Source: CAWEQO01 sp963811225
Lineage (GTDB): Bacteria > Chloroflexota > Anaerolineae > Anaerolineales > Anaerolineaceae
Direction of reading: 5' to 3'
DNA length: 64,000 nt
Assembly (NCBI GenBank): GCA_963811225.1
Contig: CAWEQO010000001.1
Location: forward strand, 885,710-949,709
The notes beneath the pieces were generated by a model. The model worked only from the letters and a program-made list of their open reading frames with translations, was not told the origin of the DNA and searched no databases. Positions 52,050 to 61,195 of the stretch are shown here, piece by piece. Both the position numbers and the translations under genes were made by a program. Positions within the stretch are counted from its first letter, which is position 1; the number at the start of each line of letters is the position of its first letter.

Positions 52050-53637
52050 TTACACCACCAGCCGGCGCTTCCTCCCCAGGACTGCGACGGCCAGCAGCAG
52101 CGCGATCACCGCCGCGAACCACACCGGCGACACGTTGACCGCCGCGCCCGGATGGACGCCCAGGTAGTCGATCACGGCGATGCCGTTGTCGCGGTTGAAG
52201 GGCCCCAGGTACCACAGGATCGGGTAGACCACCTCGAACAGCTTGCTGGTGCGGCTCCACACGCCCAGCGCCAGCGCCAGCGACGGGATGAACAGGACAG
52301 ACAGCGCCCACGCGCCCGCCAGCAGCGGCTCGCCGTGCACCAGACGCTCAAGCAGCGCGCCGCTGAGCGCCGCAGCGCTGACCAGCACGCCCGCCGCCCA
52401 GGCCGGGGCCAGCAGCCGCACCAGCGGGTTGGCCGCCTGGTAGACGAGCTGCTCGGCCTGGTAGTGGGCCTCGCGCTCGCCCATCTTCGACCAGACCAGC
52501 ACCGGCCAGATGGCCGCCAGCATGAACCACATCTGCCGCTCGGACGCTGTGCCAGACGTGACGCCGCCGATCCATAACAGCGCCATGCCGGCCCACCAGT
52601 ACCATTTCAGGCCCTTGACCAGCAGCAGCGCCTCGAGCCATACCAGCCGGAGCAGGTTGGCGCGCATCCGCAGGCCCACCGGCAGCGGCGTCAGTGCGGC
52701 CGCCGGCGCGACGGAGCCCGCGGCCGCCGCCTCCGCAGCCATCTCGGCCGCCTCCGCCGCCTTGCGCCGGGGTTCTCGCAGCTTGCGCGCCGAGGGGTCG
52801 AAGCGCGGGAAGAACAAGGCCCCCGCCAACGCCGTCACCACCGACGCGGCCACCCATGCCATGACGCCCCAGCACCATGCTCGCCGTCCAGTGGATGCCG
52901 GTCCACACAAAGGTGACCGGCGGCGCGTCCGAGGCCATCGTGAGGGTGAAGCTGCCGTTGTAATCGGGGTGCAGCGCGCTCAGCACGGCCTTCATGCTGG
53001 CGCTGACTAGGCCGAAGCCGGTCACGTCCAGCACCGGGTACTGCGGCAGGAACACGGCCAGCATGAACAGGGCCATGAACACGCCCATGTAGACCAGGTT
53101 GCCGAAGCCGCCCTTCAGGAAGCCGATCGACTCGAACAGCACCGCCAGGGCGGCCACGAAAGCCATCATCGGCAGGGCAACCAGCAGCAGCGGCGAGACC
53201 AGCGCCCACAGGTGCAGCCGGGCGTCCTCGCGCTGGATAACCTGCATCAGCGCTGCGCCGACCGCCAGCACCCCCACCAGCGCCGACAGCACCGTGAAGT
53301 TGCTCAGCCACTTGCCCAGCAGGTACTGCGCCCGGCTGATGGGCGTGGTGGCGATGATCTGGCCCACGCCGGTGCGCTCGTCGCGGTCGACGGCGTTCTT
53401 GACCAGGTAGAAGCCGATCAGGCCGAGGAAGAAGGTGATCACCACCGTCATCATGCCGCCGACCCAGGCCGAGTTGTAGATGCCGCGGTAGTCGCCCAGG
53501 CGCAGCAGGATCTGCCCGGTGTTGACCGCATAGCCCAGGTAGACCACCAGGCACAGCGTCACCAGGAAGCTGGTGCGCCGGGTGCGCTCGAGGAAGTCGG
53601 CCTTGAGCATGGCAAACAGGATGCGCCCGCCGTTCAT
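52050..53637 (-). CDS. ABC-2-type transporter permease (interrupted by a one-base indel near 52868)
   Basis: About 528 residues once one extra G in a GGGG run (minus strand, near 52868) is removed; the second frame then reads VLGVMAWVAASVVTALAGALFF. The N-terminal half has about six membrane segments (SFLVTLCLVVYLGYAVNTGQ, MMTVVITFFLGLIGFYLV and others); the second half has about six more. The start ATG overlaps the ATPase stop (ATGA). Sequence such as DERTGVGQIIATTPISRAQYLLGKW is typical of ABC-2 exporters. The literal sequence divides it into the frames 52050-52910 and an in-frame extension of the ATPase region. Confidence 0.85.
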
Positions 53638-54518
53638 CAGGCCGCCTCCGCATGGCCGTTGGCGGTGACGAACAGGTAGGCGTCCTCCAGCGAAGGGGCC
53701 ACGGCTTGCGCCAGGCCGCTGGGCGACTGCTCCTGCACAATGCGCAGCCGGGCTCCGTCCGAGCGCCGGGTCATGCCGGAGACCAGATGGCCCTTGCGAA
53801 CCTCGGCCAGCTGGGTGGACGGCACCAGCCACTCCCAGACCTTGCCCTCCACGCTGCGCAGCAGCTCTTCCGGCGTGCAGCGCTGCAGCAGCCGGCCGCG
53901 GTTCATCACGGCGATCTCGGTGGCGGCGGCTTCCAGGTCGGACACGATGTGGGTCGAGAGGATCACGATGCGGTCGCCGGACAGGTCGGACAGCAGGTTG
54001 CGGAAGCGCACGCGCTCCTCGGGGTCGAGACCGACGGTCGGCTCGTCGACGATCAGCAGCTGCGGGTCGTTGAGCAGGGCCTGGGCGATGCCGATGCGCT
54101 GCTTCATGCCGCCCGAGTAGCCGCCCAGCGGGCGCTTGCGGGCGTCCACCAGGTTGACCACCTGCAGCAGCTCGTCGATGCGCCGGGCGGCGGTGGACGA
54201 ATCGAGGCCCTTGATGGCCGCCATGTAGTGCAGGAACTCGAGCGCGTTGAGGTTGGGGTAGACGCCGAAATCCTGCGGCAGGTAGCCCAGCACGGCGCGC
54301 AGGCCGTCGGGTTTCTTGGCGATGTCCGCGCCGTTCCAGGTCACCTGGCCCTCGGTCGGGCGGGTGATGGTCGCCAGGATGCGCATGAGGGTGGACTTGC
54401 CGGCGCCGTTGGGCCCGAGCAGCCCCCACACCCCGGGCGTCAGATTGAGCGTGAAGTCGCGCAAGCCCCACTTGTCGCGCCCGTAGCGCTTGCCGACCTG
54501 TTGGATCATTAATTCCAT
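53637..54518 (-). CDS. ABC-2 transporter ATPase
   Basis: The protein has 293 residues. Walker A is GPNGAGKSTLMRI, Q-loop LPQDFGVYPN, signature YSGGMKQRIGIAQALL, Walker B LLIVDEPTVGLDP and the H-loop STHIVSD. The C-terminal 70 residues extend beyond the core. It drives the ABC-2 permease whose gene follows with an ATGA overlap. The substrate is unknown. Confidence 0.94.
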   Translation of the reverse strand: MELMIQQVGKRYGRDKWGLRDFTLNLTPGVWGLLGPNGAGKSTLMRILATITRPTEGQVTWNGADIAKKPDGLRAVLGYLPQDFGVYPNLNALEFLHYMAAIKGLDSSTAARRIDELLQVVNLVDARKRPLGGYSGGMKQRIGIAQALLNDPQLLIVDEPTVGLDPEERVRFRNLLSDLSGDRIVILSTHIVSDLEAAATEIAVMNRGRLLQRCTPEELLRSVEGKVWEWLVPSTQLAEVRKGHLVSGMTRRSDGARLRIVQEQSPSGLAQAVAPSLEDAYLFVTANGHAEAA

Positions 54519-54557
54519 GATACTGCTCCTCTTAATAGAGATGTAAGCATACCCTAA

Positions 54558-54896
54558 TTATACGGATGGGTTTGGAATTGGTTGCAGGGGGGAGGGGCGC
54601 TGCTCTCGCGGCAAGCTGTGCGGCGGCTCATCGTCCGTCATCACACCGCGCAGGTCGCGCAGGATCCGGTCGAGGATCTCTTCGCGGGCTTCGGGCTCGG
54701 CCTGCTCCCACACCTCCAGCAGGTCGACGGTGGTGTTCATGCTGCGCCCGACGGATTCGATCAGGCCGGCCAGGCCCATGGCATCCAGGTCGTCATCATC
54801 CATCTGCTGCTCGATGCGTTCCAGTGTCTGGCGGATCAGATCGACTTGCAGCCGGCGGAGTTCTTCGGGCGTGCGCTTGCGGGGTGGTGTGGGCAT
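54558..54896 (-). CDS. Hypothetical acidic helical protein upstream of the ABC-2 operon
   Basis: The protein has 112 residues: a basic N-terminus (PTPPRKRTPEELRRLQVDLIRQTLERIEQQMDDDDLDAMGLAGLIESVGRSMN) and acidic C-terminal helices. It has a strong AGGAGG ribosome site and lies 39 bp before the ATPase gene, so it may be co-transcribed. No family recognised. Confidence 0.7.
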   Translation of the reverse strand: MPTPPRKRTPEELRRLQVDLIRQTLERIEQQMDDDDLDAMGLAGLIESVGRSMNTTVDLLEVWEQAEPEAREEILDRILRDLRGVMTDDEPPHSLPREQRPSPLQPIPNPSV

Positions 54897-54997
54897 AAAC
54901 AGGCCTCCTTGGAGGGGTGAAAGGGGCTTGCATTGTAGCACCGATGTTCTAGAAGCACAAGAGAACCGCGCTCCCTGCACGGCCTTAAGCCTGGATG

Positions 54998-55047
54998 TTT
55001 GGTTCCCTGGTTCCCAGGGGTATACCCCTTGGGAACCAGGGAAGCAA
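54998..55047. repeat. Stand-alone palindrome related to the 160-bp array
   Basis: GGTTCCCTGGTTCCCAGGGG and CCCCTTGGGAACCAGGG pair around TATA. This has the same GGTTCC/GGAACC design as the tandem array at 25.8-26.4 kb. The 55048-55312 gap is AT-rich, with a TATAAT at 55283 but no convincing -35. Confidence 0.6.
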
Positions 55048-55312
55048 AAAGAATGGATAGGGACTCTAACCCCCGTAGGACTTCATCTCACGGCACTTCG
55101 GGAAGTTGGAACAGCCGTAAAACTTCTTGCCCTGGTGTTCTATTAACACAAGGGGCAGATATTATTCGTGTGATTACCGTGGGGAAAAATCATATTTTCA
55201 TCTTAAGGTTTAGAAAGAAGGTACCAATAAGCGGCTCCTTTTATTTGAATATATCAATAAAATATAGCATTCCGCCTCATGCTATAATCATCTTAACAAG
55301 AGGAGAAACAGC

Positions 55313-55615
55313 ATGAGCGGTGCACATACGTTTGCAGAATTGAAGGGACCTCTTCAAAAGCTCTACCCAGAACTGAAACGCAAGTATGGGGTAACCAGCC
55401 TGGGAGTGTTTGGGTCTTACGTTCGCGCTGAGCAACAAACGGGAAGTGATTTGGACTTGCTGGTTTCCTTTGAGGAACCTCCAAGCCTGTTCCAATTTAT
55501 CGAATTAGAGAACCTGATTTCCGATACTCTTAGTGTCAAGGTTGATCTTGTGATGGAAGAAGCTGTAAAGCCAAACATTAAAAAGCGCATTTTAGAAGAG
55601 GTTCAATTTTTATGA
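55313..55615 (+). CDS. MNT-type nucleotidyltransferase antitoxin (MntA-like)
   Basis: The protein has 100 residues. The polymerase-beta-type motif GVFGSYVRAEQQTGSDLDLLVSF has the GSxxR and DLD acidic pair needed for catalysis. Such proteins pair with HEPN toxins; family members have been shown to AMPylate the toxin. AGAGGAG precedes the ATG. The next gene overlaps by 4 bases. Confidence 0.92.
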   Translation: MSGAHTFAELKGPLQKLYPELKRKYGVTSLGVFGSYVRAEQQTGSDLDLLVSFEEPPSLFQFIELENLISDTLSVKVDLVMEEAVKPNIKKRILEEVQFL

Positions 55616-55956
55616 AGCAAGGCCGCTTCTATACCGACTATTTAGGTGACATGCAAGATGCCTGCATAAAGGCTGTCGAATTCGTTCAAGACATGTCCTT
55701 GGAAGAATTCATGCAAGATGAAAAAACACAATTCGCTGTAATCCGCGCCTTGGAAATTGTGGGGGAAGCATCCAAGAAAATTCCGCAAACATTTAAAGAT
55801 GAAAACCCAAACATTCCCTGGCGTGCAATTGCAGGGATGCGCGATAAGATGATCCATGATTATATGGGGGTTGCACAATCCGTCGTTTAGAAGACGGTGA
55901 AGGAAGATATTCCTCCTTTGATTTCCTACCTTGAAGATCTTTCCAAGAAAACGTAA
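55612..55956 (+). CDS. HEPN-type toxin (HepT-like) with an in-frame amber codon at 55888
   Basis: The reading frame of 114 codons contains TAG at 55888-55890, exactly where family members usually have Trp (the sequence then continues KTVKEDIPPLISYLEDLSKK to TAA at 55954). The HEPN active site RDKMIHDY (R-x4-H) is intact, upstream of the stop. Without readthrough the product is 92 residues and loses the last helix. TGG to TAG is one base, so an inactivating mutation, a sequencing error or readthrough are all possible. Confidence 0.85.
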
Positions 55957-55991
55957 ATCTTCATTTAAGCAGGCTGCTGCGATTTCCCTGA

Positions 55992-56384
55992 TTACTTGCG
56001 CTTCATGACAAACTTACTCGGTCGGTCGGCGTTGAGTTGGTAGCTGTCGACGATGAATTGACCTTCATAGGTAAAGTCCATATCCCAGCGATCACGGTAG
56101 AAGAGGTGAATTTGGTCATCGGTATTGTTGGAATTGATCATACGATCTTCAGAGCCGTGATCGGTCGGGCCTTCCCAATGCAATTTATCACCAATTAGGT
56201 TGTCAGCATACTGCTCGGCGCTTTGATGCTTTTCTTTAGTGGCGAACAGGATGATGAGGTTTGTGTCTTTAGGGGTTACTACGCCACGGTCTAATGGAAA
56301 GCGATGTGAGTACCCCCAAATTTTGACTAATTCGTTCCGTGAATATTCCTTGCCTTTTTGAATGTTGTCGAATGTGACCTTCAT
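55992..56384 (-). CDS. DUF3427-like domain protein
   Basis: The protein has 130 residues. It resembles the domain found at the end of some helicases: EYSRNELVKIWG, LIILFATKEKHQSAEQYADNLIGDKLHWEGPTDHGSEDRMIN and IHLFYRDRWDMDFTYEGQF. Here the domain is alone. AAAGGAG precedes ATG 56384. The low GC and location beside a toxin-antitoxin pair suggest a mobile, defence-type patch. Confidence 0.65.
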   Translation of the reverse strand: MKVTFDNIQKGKEYSRNELVKIWGYSHRFPLDRGVVTPKDTNLIILFATKEKHQSAEQYADNLIGDKLHWEGPTDHGSEDRMINSNNTDDQIHLFYRDRWDMDFTYEGQFIVDSYQLNADRPSKFVMKRK

Positions 56385-56554
56385 GGTTTTCTCCTTTGCT
56401 GCTATCGATGTATCTTTAATTATAGTAGAGGGAACTGACAATCTTCTTACGCTCGTATCATTGATTCTCTCATCATCGACGCGCAACCATCCAGGCAGCC
56501 CCCTGCGTGAGCGGATGGAGATGCTTTTTGCTTCCCTGGTTCTCAAGGGGTGAA

Positions 56555-57451
56555 CTAAACTTCAAGGCCGGGGGGAGACTGCTCAAGTTCTGCCAGTATT
56601 TCTGCGATGATGCGTTTTGCCATGGCGACGAATTCGGGGTTGGTTTGGGGGTAGTAGGGCACGATCAAGAGGGCCTGGTGCAGGGCGTAACCGCGGGCAC
56701 GGCTCCAGGCGCCGTCTTCCACGTCCAACGCTCGCCGGAATGCTTCGCGCCCGGCCTGATTGAAGACGCTCCAGGCGGGAACCAGGTCGGCAGCCGGATC
56801 GCCGATACCGGCTCCGCCAAAGTCGATGACCGCCCGAAGGCGGCGGCCGCGGACCAGCAAGTTGGATTGGAGCAGGTCGGCGTGGATCCAGACCGGCTTT
56901 CCATCCCAAGCCGGGAACTCGAGCGAGCGCGTCCAGGCAGCGGACACGGCTGGCGCGTCAATGACAGCCCGGGCAGATTGAATGGCAGCCCGCGTGGCTG
57001 CGTCCAGCTCGGCCAGCGGGCGGCGGCCTGCCGGGGGCGCTCCGGTCTGGTCGACGCTGCGCAGCTCCAAAATGAAGTTCGCCAGATCGGCCGCAGCCTG
57101 GCGCTCATCCCCGATCCGGTCATCGCGGTAGGGAGAGCCTTCGATCCAATGGTAGATTGCCCAAGGAAGTGGATAGCCCTGCGCAGGTTTTCCGAGCGCC
57201 AGCGGTTTTGGAATTTCGAGCGAGACGTGCTGTGCCAGTTTGGGCAGCCAGGCCCATTCTCGCTCAAGGCTGCCGGCCCATTCTGCCAAGCGCGGCAAGC
57301 GCACGTACAGATCAGGGCCAAGGCGATAGATGGCATTGACCGTGCCGGTCGACTTGACGAGCCTGATCGACCTGCCCGCCAGCTGCGGGAACTGCTCGTC
57401 CAGCAGGCGTTGGACCAGCGGAATGTCGATGTCGATTTCGCCGGCGTGCAT
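56555..57451 (-). CDS. Aminoglycoside phosphotransferase (APH)-family protein
   Basis: The protein has 298 residues. Kinase-fold motifs are STGTVNAIYRLG (nucleotide-binding region), WIHADLLQSNLLVRGRR (catalytic Asp) and AVIDFGGAGIGDPAADLVPAW (metal-binding Asp). Related enzymes act on antibiotics, choline or small sugars. ATG 57451 is chosen because residue similarity begins at this Met; the ribosome site is weak. It lies after the GH1 gene across a strong hairpin, so it may not be co-transcribed. Confidence 0.85.
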   Translation of the reverse strand: MHAGEIDIDIPLVQRLLDEQFPQLAGRSIRLVKSTGTVNAIYRLGPDLYVRLPRLAEWAGSLEREWAWLPKLAQHVSLEIPKPLALGKPAQGYPLPWAIYHWIEGSPYRDDRIGDERQAAADLANFILELRSVDQTGAPPAGRRPLAELDAATRAAIQSARAVIDAPAVSAAWTRSLEFPAWDGKPVWIHADLLQSNLLVRGRRLRAVIDFGGAGIGDPAADLVPAWSVFNQAGREAFRRALDVEDGAWSRARGYALHQALLIVPYYPQTNPEFVAMAKRIIAEILAELEQSPPGLEV

Positions 57452-57523
57452 TTTGACCTGGGCGTCTTGCCCTGGCTCTGGTTGGGAAAGATTCTCGTTT
57501 TGGTCCAAACCGGCTCCTGCCGG

Positions 57524-57565
57524 TCCAGTGGCGCAGGCGGCACGGCAGCCGCCTGCGCCACTGGA
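57524..57565. terminator. 18-bp perfect stem-loop after the GH1 gene
   Basis: TCCAGTGGCGCAGGCGGC (57524-57541) and its exact complement (57548-57565) surround 6 bases. It lies just before the end of the GH1 gene (57573) in the minus direction. Confidence 0.7.
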
Positions 57566-57572
57566 CGTTTGT

Positions 57573-58937
57573 CTAGAGGCCGTTGTTCTGGATGACCTGC
57601 CGGTACCAGTGGGCCGAGTCCTTCCACCTCCGCTCTTGGGTCTCGTAGTCAACCCAGACCAAGCCGAAGCGCTGCGAGAAGCCGTGGCCCCACTCGAAGT
57701 TGTCGAACAGCGACCAGACGAAGTAACCCGCCAGCGGCACGCCCATCTGGATGGCGGCGTGGGCGGCGCGGAAGTGGCCGTCGAGGTAGGCGATGCGGCG
57801 CTCGTCGTGGATGCAGCCGTCGGGGCCGGGGCCGTCGGAGTAACTGGCGCCGTTCTCGGTGATGTAGATCTTGGGGACCTGATACTCGAAGTGCAGGCGG
57901 CCCAACACCTGGCGCAGTCCTTCGGGGCAGACCTCCCAGCCCATCTCGGTCCAGTGGCTGTCGTCCTCAGGCAGCGGGAAGACGGTCTGCGGCTCGGGGT
58001 TCTGAGGATCACGCGCCACGCCCCGGAAGTAGTAGTTCAGCCCGACAAAGTCGGTGGGGGCGGCGATGGCCTGCAGGTCGCCGGGCTGGATCACGCTCCA
58101 CACATCCGGCGTCACCAGGCCGCTGCGCTCCAGCCACTCGCTGGTATCGGCGGGATAGCCGCGGCCGTAGAGCGGGTCGAGGTACCAGCGGATCCACAGG
58201 CCGTCGCCGGTGTTGAGGGCCAGGCGGTCGGCCAGGGTGTTGGAGCCAGGCACGGTGTAGTTGGCGTTGACCGCCGTGCCGACCTCGCAGCCGGGGCTGT
58301 TCTGACGGATGACCGGCACGGCCCAGCCGTGCGAGACCAGCAGGTGGTGGGCGGCGCGCGCACCTGCGGCGTAGTCCTTGACGTGGCCGGGGGCGTGACC
58401 GCCGCCGATGAAGCCGTCCATCACCACCACCGACATCTCGTTGTGGGTCATCCAGTGCTTGACCCGGTCGCCCAGGCTGCGCGTGACGATGTCGGCATAC
58501 TCGACGAAAGCCTCGGCCGTGGAGCGGGCGGTCCAGCCGCCCTGGTCCTGCAGCGCCTGGGGCAGGTCCCAGTGGTAGAGGGTGGCGAAGGGCTCGATGC
58601 CCGAGGCGAGCAGCTCGTCCACCAGGCGCGAGTAGAAGTCAATGCCCTTCTGGTTGCGCGCGCCGCGGCCGCTGGGGAAGATGCGCGGCCAGGCGATGGA
58701 GAAGCGGTAGGCCTGCAGGCCCAGCCCGCGCATGGCGGCCACGTCCTCAGCATAGCGGTGGTAATGGTCGATGGCGACATCCCCGGTGTCGCCGTTTTTG
58801 ATCTTGCCGGGCGTGTGAGCGAAGCGGTCCCAGATCAATTCGCCCTTGCCGTCTTCGTTCCAGGCGCCTTCGACCTGATACGAGGCGGTGGCGGCGCCCC
58901 AGCGGAAGCCGGTTGGGAAGGTGAGAGTGGGTGGCAT
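57573..58937 (-). CDS. Family 1 beta-glucosidase
   Basis: The protein has 454 residues, the usual GH1 length, and no signal peptide, so it is cytoplasmic. It begins FPTGFRWGAATASYQVEGAW. The nucleophile Glu is in YITENGASY. The acid/base Glu is in HWMTHNEMSVVV, where the family motif TFNEP has His before the Asn and Met after the Glu. GH1 enzymes hydrolyse beta-glucosides such as cellobiose. It probably works with the GH3 lipoprotein downstream of the LacI gene. Flanked upstream by three identical hairpins. Confidence 0.93.
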   Translation of the reverse strand: MPPTLTFPTGFRWGAATASYQVEGAWNEDGKGELIWDRFAHTPGKIKNGDTGDVAIDHYHRYAEDVAAMRGLGLQAYRFSIAWPRIFPSGRGARNQKGIDFYSRLVDELLASGIEPFATLYHWDLPQALQDQGGWTARSTAEAFVEYADIVTRSLGDRVKHWMTHNEMSVVVMDGFIGGGHAPGHVKDYAAGARAAHHLLVSHGWAVPVIRQNSPGCEVGTAVNANYTVPGSNTLADRLALNTGDGLWIRWYLDPLYGRGYPADTSEWLERSGLVTPDVWSVIQPGDLQAIAAPTDFVGLNYYFRGVARDPQNPEPQTVFPLPEDDSHWTEMGWEVCPEGLRQVLGRLHFEYQVPKIYITENGASYSDGPGPDGCIHDERRIAYLDGHFRAAHAAIQMGVPLAGYFVWSLFDNFEWGHGFSQRFGLVWVDYETQERRWKDSAHWYRQVIQNNGL

Positions 58938-58960
58938 GAAGTCTCCTTAGAAGTGTGGTT

Positions 58961-59084
58961 CGTAGCCCAACACATCCTTGTGTTGGGTGGCGTTATGTGT
59001 TGGGTTTGCCGTCAACGCCACGTAGCCCAACACATCCTTGTGTTGGGGGCGTTGTTCGTAGCCCAACACATCCTTGTGTTGGGG
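58961..59084. repeat. Intergenic repeat family E, three copies
   Basis: CGTAGCCCAACACATCCTTGTGTTGGG occurs at 58961, 59021 and 59057 in direct orientation. Each is a hairpin of CCCAACACA/TGTGTTGGG with loop TCCT. They lie between the GH3 stop and GH1 start, both on the minus strand. Confidence 0.85.
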
Positions 59085-59128
59085 GGACGTTGTTGGTAGC
59101 CATCAACGCCACAAAGGGATTTGTGGCG

Positions 59129-61120
59129 CTACGGGCAATTCGGCAATTCCGGCATCTCCTCGTCGTAGGTCAGGCCGTATCCGGCGGGGAAGAGCGGGGC
59201 GGCGCAGCCCTGGGCGGGGTGGGCGAAGTCGAAGGGCAGCTGCTCGTTGGTGCGCGGCCACGAGTAGGGCGTCTTACCCTGGAACGGCTGCAGGCCAAAC
59301 AGCACATCGGCCACGCCGCTGCCCTCGCTGCCCGGCAGCCAGGCGGCCACCAGCGCATCGATCTGCGGCAGCTGCTCGGTGACGACCAGCGGACGCCCCG
59401 AGACGAGCACCACCACCAGCCGGTCGACGCGGGCGCGCAGGCGCTCGATGACGGCCCGGTCGGGGGCGCTGAGGGTCAGGTCGGCGGTGTCGCCGCGATA
59501 CTCGGCGTAGGGCTCTTCACCGACCACGGCAATGCCGAGCGGAGCGCGGCGCTCGCCGAGGTCGTCGAAGCGGGCAGCCGGGTCGAAGCGCACCTCTCTT
59601 CCGGGCGCGGCCTGACGCAGCCCTTCCAGGATGGTCGTGCCGGGGGTGATGTCGCCGGGATAGCCGGCCCACTCGATGGTCCAGCCGCCGCACTGCAGGC
59701 CAATGTCGTCGGCGGACTTGCCGGCCACCAGGATCGTGCCGGCGTCTGGGGCGACGGGCAGGGTCTGGGAGTCGTTCTTGAGCAGCACCAGCAACTCGGC
59801 CACGGCCCGGCGGGCCAGGGCGCGGTGGTCGGCGCTGCCCACCTGATCGAGCAGGCTGTCATCCGACACGGGGTCCTCGAACAGGCCCATGGCGAACTTG
59901 ACGCGCAGGATGCGGTAGACGGCGTCATCGATGCGGTCGAGCGGCACGGCGCCCGCCTCGACCGCCTGGGTGAGCGTGTCGATGAAGCGGTCGTAGTCGT
60001 AGGGGACCATGTTCATATCGATGCCGGCGTTGATGGCGGTGACCACGCTGGCGTAGTAGTCGGGGGAAATCTGGTCGATGGCGGCCCAGTCCGAGACGAC
60101 GAAGCCGCTGAAACCCAGCTCACCCTTGAGCACGTCCGTGATCAGGTACTTCTGGGCGCTCATGCGCATGCCGCCCCAGCTGGTGTAAGACACCATCACG
60201 CTCTGCACGCCGTGGTCGATGGCCGAGCGATAGGGCGGCAGGAACAGGCGGCGCAGGTCGGCCTCGGAGTATTCGGTGACGCCCTGATCGAGCTTCGCAT
60301 AGCGCAGGTTGGTGGTGGAGGTGCCCCAGGCGGTGCCGCCATCGCCGATGAAGTGCTTGGGCGTGGCCAGCGCCGAGGTGGAGGCCGAGAGGTCGCCGCC
60401 CTGCAAGCCGTCGATGTAGGCGGCGGACAGCTCGGCGACCAGCTCAGTCTGCTCGCCAAAGCCCTCGTAAGTGCGGCCCCAGCGGATGTCCTGCGGCACG
60501 GCCACCACCGGAGCGAAGTTCCAGCGGATGCCGGTGGCGGCCATCTCGACTGCGGTGGCGCGCCCGATCTGCTCGACCAGGGCCGGGTCATGCGTCGCGC
60601 CCAGGCCGACGTTGTGGGGGAAGATGGTCGCGCCGTACAGCGTGTTGTGTCCGTGCACCGCGTCCACGCCATAGAGCAGCGGGATGCCCAGGCGCGTGCC
60701 GGCGGCCGCCTCCTGATAGCCGCTGACCATGTCCAGCCAATTGGCGGCGTCGTTGCCCTGGGCGGGATAGCCGCCTCCGCCGCTGATGACCGAGCCAATG
60801 AAACGCTCGCGCACGGCCTTGGGACGGATGGAGTTCTTCTCCACCTGGGTCATCTGGCCGATCTTCTCTTCCAGGGTCATGCGCGACAACAAATCCGTGG
60901 CGCGCTCGTCGGGCGTGCGGCCGGGGTCGGGGTAGAGGGGCGGGCCGGGCGTGGCGGTGAGGGTGGGGATGGCGGTAGGGATGGCGGTGGGCTCGCTCAC
61001 GGCTGAGGGCAGCGTACGAACAGGGGACTCGAAAACCGTGGGCGTTTCGGTGACAGGGGCCGCAGGCAGGCAGCCCGACAGGAAGAGCACAAGGATCAAG
61101 AGGGAAATCAAGGGTTTCAT
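59129..61120 (-). CDS. Family 3 beta-glucosidase, lipoprotein
   Basis: The protein has 663 residues. A short signal with lipobox LSGC (about 17) and a Thr/Pro-rich linker precede the GH3 N-terminal domain: MTLEEKIGQMTQ, LGIPLLYGVDAVHG, ATPKHFIGDGG, and the nucleophile Asp in SGFVVSDWAAIDQI. The C-terminal alpha/beta sandwich carries VVVLVSGRPLVV and WLPGSEGSGVADVLFG. GH3 beta-glucosidases act outside the cytoplasm on cello-oligosaccharides. It lies directly downstream of the LacI gene on the same strand, with an operator-like site between. Confidence 0.93.
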   Translation of the reverse strand: MKPLISLLILVLFLSGCLPAAPVTETPTVFESPVRTLPSAVSEPTAIPTAIPTLTATPGPPLYPDPGRTPDERATDLLSRMTLEEKIGQMTQVEKNSIRPKAVRERFIGSVISGGGGYPAQGNDAANWLDMVSGYQEAAAGTRLGIPLLYGVDAVHGHNTLYGATIFPHNVGLGATHDPALVEQIGRATAVEMAATGIRWNFAPVVAVPQDIRWGRTYEGFGEQTELVAELSAAYIDGLQGGDLSASTSALATPKHFIGDGGTAWGTSTTNLRYAKLDQGVTEYSEADLRRLFLPPYRSAIDHGVQSVMVSYTSWGGMRMSAQKYLITDVLKGELGFSGFVVSDWAAIDQISPDYYASVVTAINAGIDMNMVPYDYDRFIDTLTQAVEAGAVPLDRIDDAVYRILRVKFAMGLFEDPVSDDSLLDQVGSADHRALARRAVAELLVLLKNDSQTLPVAPDAGTILVAGKSADDIGLQCGGWTIEWAGYPGDITPGTTILEGLRQAAPGREVRFDPAARFDDLGERRAPLGIAVVGEEPYAEYRGDTADLTLSAPDRAVIERLRARVDRLVVVLVSGRPLVVTEQLPQIDALVAAWLPGSEGSGVADVLFGLQPFQGKTPYSWPRTNEQLPFDFAHPAQGCAAPLFPAGYGLTYDEEMPELPNCP

Positions 61121-61160
61121 GCGGATTCCACCTGCCTGGCTAAGAAAGGGACGGGCGCGG

Positions 61161-61176
61161 TTGGGTTCGTTCCCGG
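61161..61176. promoter_or_regulatory. Operator-like site before the GH3 gene
   Basis: On the minus strand, CCGGGAACGAACCCAA matches the palindrome at 62223 in 12 of 16 positions. It is 41 bp upstream of the GH3 ATG, where LacI-family repressors commonly bind. Confidence 0.5.
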
Positions 61177-61195
61177 CTGGGGGGCAAAGACCGGC

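Noticed and set aside
57330..61006. Two plus-strand frames of 589 and 683 codons
   Set aside because: They are antisense to GH1 and GH3, which have clear catalytic motifs; the start of one only reads the family E repeats.
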